A DNA stretch of 64,000 nt from DASXSB01 sp036506275. Lineage in GTDB: Bacteria > Methylomirabilota > Methylomirabilia > Rokubacteriales > CSP1-6. Below the pieces are notes generated by a model. It made no database searches and was not told the origin of the DNA. It saw only the letters and a program-made list of their open reading frames with translations. Shown here in pieces: positions 60,401-64,000 of this stretch. Location of the stretch: NCBI GenBank assembly GCA_036506275.1, contig DASXSB010000079.1, forward strand, positions 1 to 64,000. Direction: 5' to 3'. The position numbers and the translations under genes are program-made. Position 1 is the stretch's first letter. The number at the start of each line of letters is the position of its first letter.

Positions 60401-60577
60401 AACGTCATCGTCACCCCCCAGCGCTTCGCCTGGCAGCGCGTTGTCCTCGTCAGTGCACCTTTTGTACTTGTAGAGGGAATTTTACAAAAACAGGACGGGG
60501 TCATCTCGGTGCGGGCCACCCGCGTCCACGCCCTCGACGTGCTCGATCAGCACGTTCCTTCGCACGATTTTGGTTGA
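57467..60577 (+). CDS. dnaE2: error-prone DNA polymerase DnaE2
   Basis: 1036 residues, the usual DnaE2 length. A PHP domain (YVELHAQSGFSFLEGAEQPETLV, with metal-site residues partly lost) is followed by the C-family palm with catalytic Asp in WPDIDIDLPSGERREQV (about 384-398), LGQHSGGMVIA, KDDCAALGIIKVDLLGLRMM, and FPESHASSFALLAYASAYLK. An OB-fold end follows (VRVAGSVIVRQRPGTAKGFVFLSLEDETG). It performs mutagenic synthesis with ImuA/ImuB. The start ATG is the last of five repeated ones. It lacks the C-terminal clamp and tau parts of replicative DnaE. Confidence 0.96.
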   Translation: MVGGYVELHAQSGFSFLEGAEQPETLVAEAARLEMPAVALLDRDGLYGAPRFYRAAVDAGLKPLVGSELTLADGTRLPLLVEDRDGYRNLSRLITRAKLSAPNGESTLALDDVAPYAEGLVCLTGGTRGPLARAVRAGDAAGARERLRRLVDIFGRSNCFVELQRHRDREGERMVERLVALARGEGVPVIATNQPLYARPGGRALADVLTCIREKTTLDSAGTLLAPNGERLLKAPAAMSALFADLPEAIAATGELAMRLSFTLKDLGYRFPDFPVPPGETPLQHLRTLVEHGVRERYGKGDLVARARRQVAHELQIIGRLDLAGYFLIVWDIVEYCRAHDILVQGRGSAANSAVCYALGITAVDPVGMDLLFERFLSEARGEWPDIDIDLPSGERREQVIQHVYQRYGRFGAAMTANVITYRGRSAAREVGKALGLPVILQDRLAKLVENWGYQDPDAVLTRHLAEAGCDPTHPRLRAFAALWTRIQDLPRHLGQHSGGMVIAAGRLDDVVPLEPATMAGRVVVQWDKDDCAALGIIKVDLLGLRMMSVIQEAIELVREGGGDVDLAHLPADDPEVYRALQRADTIGVFQVESRAQMATLPRIHPERFYDLVVQVAIIRPGPIVGNMVHPYIRRRRGREPVTYPHPRLEPILARTLGVPLFQEQLLRMAMVAAGFTGTEAEELRRAFGFKRSERRMLEVEGKLRAGMAREGITGAAAEEIVHAITSFALYGFPESHASSFALLAYASAYLKTRHAAAFYAALLNNQPMGFYHAATIVKDAQRHGQRILPVDVTRSGWLCAVEDGAVRLGLRYVKGLRASAARVLVEARAQRAFVSVADFAARAGVDSGELATLAAIGALAPLGSSRRASLWALARPAAGTMFAGDGEAAESPSPLRDMTEHERLEADYAGTGVTLGRHPLALIRTRLTARDVVRARDLVDVDDGRRVRVAGSVIVRQRPGTAKGFVFLSLEDETGIANVIVTPQRFAWQRVVLVSAPFVLVEGILQKQDGVISVRATRVHALDVLDQHVPSHDFG

Positions 60578-60638
60578 TCGACGGCTCGTATCCACCTATG
60601 GCAATGGATTTGCTTCCCCGTTTTTCGAGGTACCGACC

Positions 60639-61058
60639 ATGGCGACGATACATCAACTCCCCGTTCACAACGGCGCCCCCGGCGACGGCTTCCAGCCGGA
60701 CAGCGTTCTCACGCACCTGGGGCACCTGGTCAAGCTCGAGATGGAGCTGGGCGTGGCGGAGATGCGAGGGCTCGCGGTCTCCATCGCGATTGCCGTCGGT
60801 ATCGGCGTCGTCTCTGCGATTGCGCTCATCAGCTCCTTCGCGGTGCTGCTCTCCGCCGCCTTCGCTCCCCTGTTCAACGCGCCCTGGCAGCATCTGGTCA
60901 TCGGTGGGGGTGGCGTCTTCGTCCTCGCGGTGGTGGGCCTCGCCGGCAGCATCTGGCGTCTCCGAAACCTCCGCTTGCCGCGCGAAACGTTGCACTCGTT
61001 CGAGGAGAACTGGCGATGGCTCGGAGCACAGGTGAAATCCAGGCTGACATTGCGGTGA
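60639..61058 (+). CDS. phage-holin-like (holin superfamily III) membrane protein
   Basis: 139 residues from ATG 60639. A soluble amphipathic N-terminal part (VLTHLGHLVKLEMELGVAEMRG) is followed by two hydrophobic helices (about 48-78 and 88-110), then RLRNLRLPRETLHSFEENWRWL. This is the layout of the Phage_holin_3_6/YqjE-like family, generally chromosomal membrane proteins rather than lysis proteins. It overlaps the DUF3618 gene by 43 bases, as in YqjD/YqjE/YqjK-type clusters. Confidence 0.78.
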   Translation: MATIHQLPVHNGAPGDGFQPDSVLTHLGHLVKLEMELGVAEMRGLAVSIAIAVGIGVVSAIALISSFAVLLSAAFAPLFNAPWQHLVIGGGGVFVLAVVGLAGSIWRLRNLRLPRETLHSFEENWRWLGAQVKSRLTLR

Positions 61059-61300
61059 CGCGCCATCTCATCGAGGAGCATCTCGATGCGCTGGAGAGCA
61101 AGGTGCCGCGACGGTGGTGGACACCGTACGCGGTGCTGGCGGGGGGCCTCGTCATCGGCCTTCTGGCCTCGCGGTTACCCATGCTCACCCTGGTCGGGAC
61201 GGGCGTGAAGACGGTGCAGACGGGCATCGGTGTCGCCACCGCCGTGGCGGCCGTAGACCGGTTCCTCGCCGAGCAACGTCGCGGGCGTCTCGCGGCTTGA
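61016..61300 (+). CDS. DUF3618 small membrane protein
   Basis: 94 residues. The N-terminal conserved helix STGEIQADIAVTRHLIEEHLDALESKV is typical of DUF3618 (R-x-x-I-x-x-T-R-x-x-L-x-x-x-x-x-x-L). It is followed by a hydrophobic helix (about 36-56) and a basic tail. It overlaps and is coupled to the holin-like gene. Function unknown; a membrane-associated role with YqjD/ElaB-like proteins is plausible. Confidence 0.8.
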   Translation: MARSTGEIQADIAVTRHLIEEHLDALESKVPRRWWTPYAVLAGGLVIGLLASRLPMLTLVGTGVKTVQTGIGVATAVAAVDRFLAEQRRGRLAA

Positions 61301-61379
61301 CGTTGAAGAACGTCGCGCACGTCGTTGCGCGAGCCACGACGGCCGTCCCGGTGCGTCCTCGCGACGTGGTGTCCCCGTG

Positions 61380-62336
61380 ATGGCCGACGAGCGGGTGCGC
61401 TCCGTGATGAGCACGCGCGTCGTCGACATCGACACGCGCCGCCTGCTCCTCAGCAACACCGAGGCGATGGTGTGGCCCGAGGACGCCGTCGCCAAGAGCG
61501 AGCTCATCGAGTACTACCTCGACGTCGCCGATCACCTCCTGCCGTTCCTCGTGAACCGTCCGCTCAGCCTCTTGCGCGTGAGCGACACCGTCAACGGCGA
61601 GCTGCTCTTCCAGAAGACGGCGCCGCCCGGGCTGCCGGCATGGATTCCCACGCGGAGGGTCCGCACCGAGCACGCCGCTCTCGGCTATTCAGAATACGTG
61701 CTCGGCAGCGACCGCGCCGCCCTCGTGTACCTCCTCAATCTCGGCTACATCTCGTTTCATCCGTGGAGCTGCACCGTCGACGCCATCGATCGTCCCGATC
61801 AGATGCTCTTCGACCTCGATCCCACGGAGATCGCGTTCCGAGAGGTGCGCAACGCCGCCCTTCTCGTGCGCGATCTGCTCGCGCGCTACCGCATCAAGAG
61901 CTGGGTGAAGACGTCGGGGGGACGCGGGCTCCACGTCATGGTCCCGCTCGCGACGCAATATTCGTTCGATCAGGTGCGGACGGCGGCCGAAACCATCACG
62001 CGCTTGGCGCGCTCGCGGGAGCCTTCACTCTTCACGTTCGACATGCGTCGGGCCCGCCGCCGGGGCAAGATCCTCATCGACGTGCACCGTAACCACCGCG
62101 GTGCCACCATGGTGAGCCCGTTCTCCGTGCGGGAGTACTCACCGGCATCGGTCTCGGCGCCGCTCGAATGGACGGAGCTCGAGCGTGCGATGTATCCCGA
62201 GGACTTCCACGTCCGCAACCTCCGCGAACGCCTGCACCAGCGGGGCAACCCCCTCCACGACTTCTTCGCGAGCCCGCAGTCGCTCACGGCCTTGCTCGAG
62301 AGCGGCCGTGCTCGCCGCGCGCGACCGCTGGCATAG
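61380..62336 (+). CDS. stand-alone LigD-type polymerase/primase domain
   Basis: 318 residues from ATG 61380 (a GTG precedes it by one codon). LigPol motifs: IEYYLDVADHLLPFLVNRPLSLLRVSD, MLFDLDPTE with catalytic Asp pair, KTSGGRGLHVMVPL, and RRARRRGKILIDVHRNHRGATMVSPFSVREY. In full LigD this domain adds nucleotides during Ku-dependent end joining. Here no nuclease or ligase domain is attached and no ku gene is in view. It may act alone in repair or priming. It lies 0.8 kb after the dnaE2 cassette. Confidence 0.92.
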   Translation: MADERVRSVMSTRVVDIDTRRLLLSNTEAMVWPEDAVAKSELIEYYLDVADHLLPFLVNRPLSLLRVSDTVNGELLFQKTAPPGLPAWIPTRRVRTEHAALGYSEYVLGSDRAALVYLLNLGYISFHPWSCTVDAIDRPDQMLFDLDPTEIAFREVRNAALLVRDLLARYRIKSWVKTSGGRGLHVMVPLATQYSFDQVRTAAETITRLARSREPSLFTFDMRRARRRGKILIDVHRNHRGATMVSPFSVREYSPASVSAPLEWTELERAMYPEDFHVRNLRERLHQRGNPLHDFFASPQSLTALLESGRARRARPLA

Positions 62337-62408
62337 AAGTCGCAGGACCTGAGCGGGGGCAGGACGCCCCTGACAGTCGGACGGGACCACAGACCGAAGG
62401 AGGCAGCG

Positions 62409-62705
62409 ATGAACGAGCGTGATTTGCAGTCTCGGGGCGAAAGCACGGCCCGGCGCCTCGCCGATTCGGCCCAGGACGCGGCATCGCGCGCAGGCGACTA
62501 CATGCAGAAGGGAATGCGGCAGGCATCGGACGCCGCCCAGGACCTCGCGGAGGAGGCCCGCAATCGCGTCGTCCGGCTCACCGGACGCCCCCTTGAGTCG
62601 TGGACGGGCGATGTCCGCCGCCTCGTGAGCGATCACCCGCTGCAGGCGCTGGCCATCACCATCGGCATCGGGTACATCCTCGGAAAGCTGATGCAGCGGG
62701 ACTGA
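62409..62705 (+). CDS. YqjD/ElaB (DUF883)-like ribosome/membrane-associated protein
   Basis: 98 residues. A long amphipathic helix (STARRLADSAQDAASRAGDYMQKGMRQASDAAQDLAEEARNRV) is followed by VSDHPLQALAITIGIGYILGKLM, the C-terminal membrane helix of this family. E. coli relatives bind stationary-phase ribosomes at the membrane. GAAGGAGGCAGCG precedes ATG 62409. Confidence 0.82.
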   Translation: MNERDLQSRGESTARRLADSAQDAASRAGDYMQKGMRQASDAAQDLAEEARNRVVRLTGRPLESWTGDVRRLVSDHPLQALAITIGIGYILGKLMQRD

Positions 62706-62706
62706 G

Positions 62707-63063
62707 ATGATGCACCGATCCTTCCGCGTGTTCCTCGTCGCGCTCGCCGCGCTCGCAGCCCTGACGAGTGTTTCGCCGGCGTCGGCGTTCGTGGTCGAGG
62801 TCACCACCTCGGTGGCGATCGCCGACCGCGACGACACCGCCGCCGTCGAAACCGCCATCAAGTCCGCCGTGGACGAGGTGGTGAGCGAGGCCATCGCCTT
62901 CACGCCGACCTTGATCGTGCTCACGCACGCTCGCATGGTGGGTGATCGGCTGTGGCTGCGTCTCCTCATCGCCGACAAGGCGGGAGAGCAGGCGTTCGGC
63001 GAGCTCGACGAGGACGACGCCCCCGTCGCACCCATACCCGAGCGTACCGAACTCAAGATCTAG
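62707..63063 (+). CDS. exported small hypothetical protein
   Basis: 118 residues. The signal peptide (about 1-27, SPASA) is followed by a soluble domain VVEVTTSVAIADRDDTAAVETAIKSAVDEVVSEAIAFTPTLIVLTHARMVGDRLWLRLLIAD and an acidic end. It starts one base after the YqjD-like stop, so it is likely co-expressed. The family is not recognised. It ends at a large hairpin. Confidence 0.7.
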   Translation: MMHRSFRVFLVALAALAALTSVSPASAFVVEVTTSVAIADRDDTAAVETAIKSAVDEVVSEAIAFTPTLIVLTHARMVGDRLWLRLLIADKAGEQAFGELDEDDAPVAPIPERTELKI

Positions 63064-63070
63064 GAGCGCC

Positions 63071-63114
63071 CCGCCCGCCCCGGGCTCGAGTGTTCGCGCT
63101 CGAGCTGCGGGCGG
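63071..63114 (+). terminator. two-tier hairpin after 63063
   Basis: An outer stem CCGCCCG (63071-63077)/CGGGCGG (63108-63114) and an inner stem GCTCGAG (63084-63090)/CTCGAGC (63099-63105) can form one long structure just after the stop codon. There is no T-tract. It probably marks the 3' end of the YqjD-like unit. Confidence 0.5.
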
Positions 63115-63319
63115 CCTCCCCGGAGCGAGACGAACTGTGATTTTCCGCGCGTTCTTCGGGCGAGGTGGGCCTGGGTCCGGTGCGCTGGTCACGGGTGGGG
63201 GAGTGGGCGGGCCGCAGAATGTCCCTCGCAGGGACTGCCACGCGACCGCCTGCGGAAGACGACTCCGACCTTCCCTGGCGGAGAGCCGCCTTCTACAGGC
63301 GGCGCTCAGGGCGGAGCAG

Positions 63320-63520
63320 CTAGCCGGTTTCGCTCAGGCGCACCAGCACCGACCACTCGTAGACGCTGTCCTTCGTCCAGGCCGGCGAGACGCCCCCACC
63401 GAAGTAATCGATGTAGCGGTCGATCCCGCGGGGTTGATCGGCCTTGAAGAAGTGCGTACGAAGCTCCCGCGTCGAGCCCCCGAGAACCCCGTGTTTTGCC
63501 TCGGTCCGAAGAGCTGACAT
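63320..63520 (-). CDS. small hypothetical protein
   Basis: 66 residues from ATG 63520, with GGGAGGG just upstream in the reading direction. The sequence is GGSTRELRTHFFKADQPRGIDRYIDYFGGG, then a Trp- and Val-containing end VYEWSVLVRLSETG. It has balanced composition and a clear Shine-Dalgarno, so probably real, but no family is recognised. Longer in-frame extensions to 63700 look non-coding. Confidence 0.6.
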   Translation of the reverse strand: MSALRTEAKHGVLGGSTRELRTHFFKADQPRGIDRYIDYFGGGVSPAWTKDSVYEWSVLVRLSETG

Positions 63521-63837
63521 GAACCCTCCCGCCTCTGCTTTGACTTGGAAACGAGACGATGCAGCGCGGGTGCCAACGACGCCCGCCGATCCACGGCGAC
63601 GCGGGACTCCATTGAAATTTTTCGCCTCATTGGGCGCAAAAGTTGCGTGGGGTGCCTTTGATTTGCCCTCCGGTGCGTCTCCATTGATCCAAAGAGCCAC
63701 GAAAGCGGTGTTGGCACGTTGCCTGTATTTTGTAAACGCGTGGCAATGTCGCTGATCCGTCGCGGAAACTCGGTCGGCGGTCCGGACCGCCGTTCACGAA
63801 GAATCGCGGTTGCACGAAAGGCAGAAGGAGAGGCGTA
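63521..63837. other. 317-bp intergenic region, lower GC
   Basis: No convincing gene on either strand. It is noticeably less GC-rich than its surroundings and should hold the promoter of the BON lipoprotein (plus strand) and that of the 66-aa gene (minus strand). An imperfect inverted repeat CGTTGCC ... GGCAATG lies at its right half. No confident -35/-10 pair was found. Confidence 0.5.
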
Positions 63838-64000
63838 TGACACGCACTATGAGATCACTCGCGGTCCTGGTCATGATCCTGGGCGTCGTTGCGGGGTGCC
63901 GCGCGATGACCGGGAAGAGTGCCGGGACCAACGTCGACGACGCGTCGATCACGGCCAACGTCAAGTCCAGGCTGGTCGCGGAGAAGGCATCGAACCTGAC
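63838..64000 (+). CDS. BON-domain lipoprotein (3' partial)
   Basis: The first 54 residues are visible: signal peptide with lipobox VVAGC (Cys near 21), then DASITANVKSRLVAEKASNL, the opening helix of a BON domain (phospholipid-binding, as in OsmY/DolP). Such proteins guard outer-membrane integrity. AGAAGGAGAGGCGT precedes ATG 63838. The gene runs off the window. Confidence 0.85.

Noticed and set aside
60639..61058. Prophage remnant suggested by the holin-like gene
   Set aside because: No other phage genes are nearby, and the overlapping DUF3618 gene plus nearby YqjD-like gene indicate the common chromosomal membrane-protein cluster.
63714..63735. Sigma-54 promoter (TGGCAC followed by TTGC) upstream of the BON lipoprotein
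   Set aside because: The spacing between the GG and GC elements does not match the -24/-12 pattern, so it is only a partial resemblance.

Overview
The window is very GC-rich (roughly 68-70 % by eye), densely coded, and reads as Gram-negative chromosome: MlaA/MlaC and AsmA-like envelope proteins, many lipoboxes, Tat and Sec signals, c-type cytochromes. The mix (folate C1 cluster, NAD-linked formate dehydrogenase, HpnP-like hopanoid methylase, imuAB-dnaE2, TopIB, stand-alone LigD polymerase, UGA-recoded redox proteins) resembles Candidatus Rokubacteria/Methylomirabilota or a deltaproteobacterial relative. That placement is an inference from gene content. No rRNA, tRNA, CRISPR array, prophage or insertion sequence was recognised.

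Layout. 0-6.8 kb: OmpA tail, mreB, a selenocysteine glutaredoxin followed by a ferredoxin-thioredoxin-reductase-type subunit, small zinc-ribbon and membrane proteins, an AsmA-like protein, TopIB. 6.8-12.3 kb: AI-2E-type transporter with a C-terminal B12-domain-like extension, a PAS/histidine kinase lacking its phospho-acceptor His, a lipoprotein gluzincin, MlaC. 12.5-22.6 kb: a one-carbon operon (acetyl-CoA-synthetase remnant, MoaD-like protein, NuoEF-like and catalytic formate dehydrogenase subunits, MTHFR, Fhs, FolD, formimidoyltransferase, small protein) with mostly overlapping genes. With the large cobalamin-dependent MetH at 33.7-37.1 kb this gives a formate-to-methyl-THF-to-methionine route. 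22.7-33.7 kb: TPR protein, a selenocysteine TlpA-like thioredoxin, 2H phosphoesterase, MsrPQ, a paired M16 peptidase, RluA, MlaA, a hexaheme cytochrome, a methyltransferase. 37-50 kb: CoA-transferase, retropepsin-like protein, an M24/HIBADH/RidA operon, regulator, SDRs, RNase D-like, EttA, HpnP-like radical SAM enzyme. 50-64 kb: small stress/membrane proteins, an AsmA-like protein, a peptidoglycan-binding protein, a Gfo/Idh oxidoreductase, the imuA-imuB-dnaE2 translesion cassette, a holin-like/DUF3618 pair, LigD polymerase domain, YqjD-like protein and the start of a BON lipoprotein.

Most notable points: two selenoproteins whose UGA stands at the first position of a UxxC motif and is followed by a plausible bacterial SECIS hairpin; four-plus 66-bp tandem repeats that copy the dnaE2 translation start and make a chain of in-frame upstream ORFs; an internally deleted acetyl-CoA synthetase kept as an 85-residue ORF at the head of the C1 operon; a formimidoyltransferase with no ATG/GTG/TTG start; and a histidine kinase with Gln in place of the phosphorylated His.
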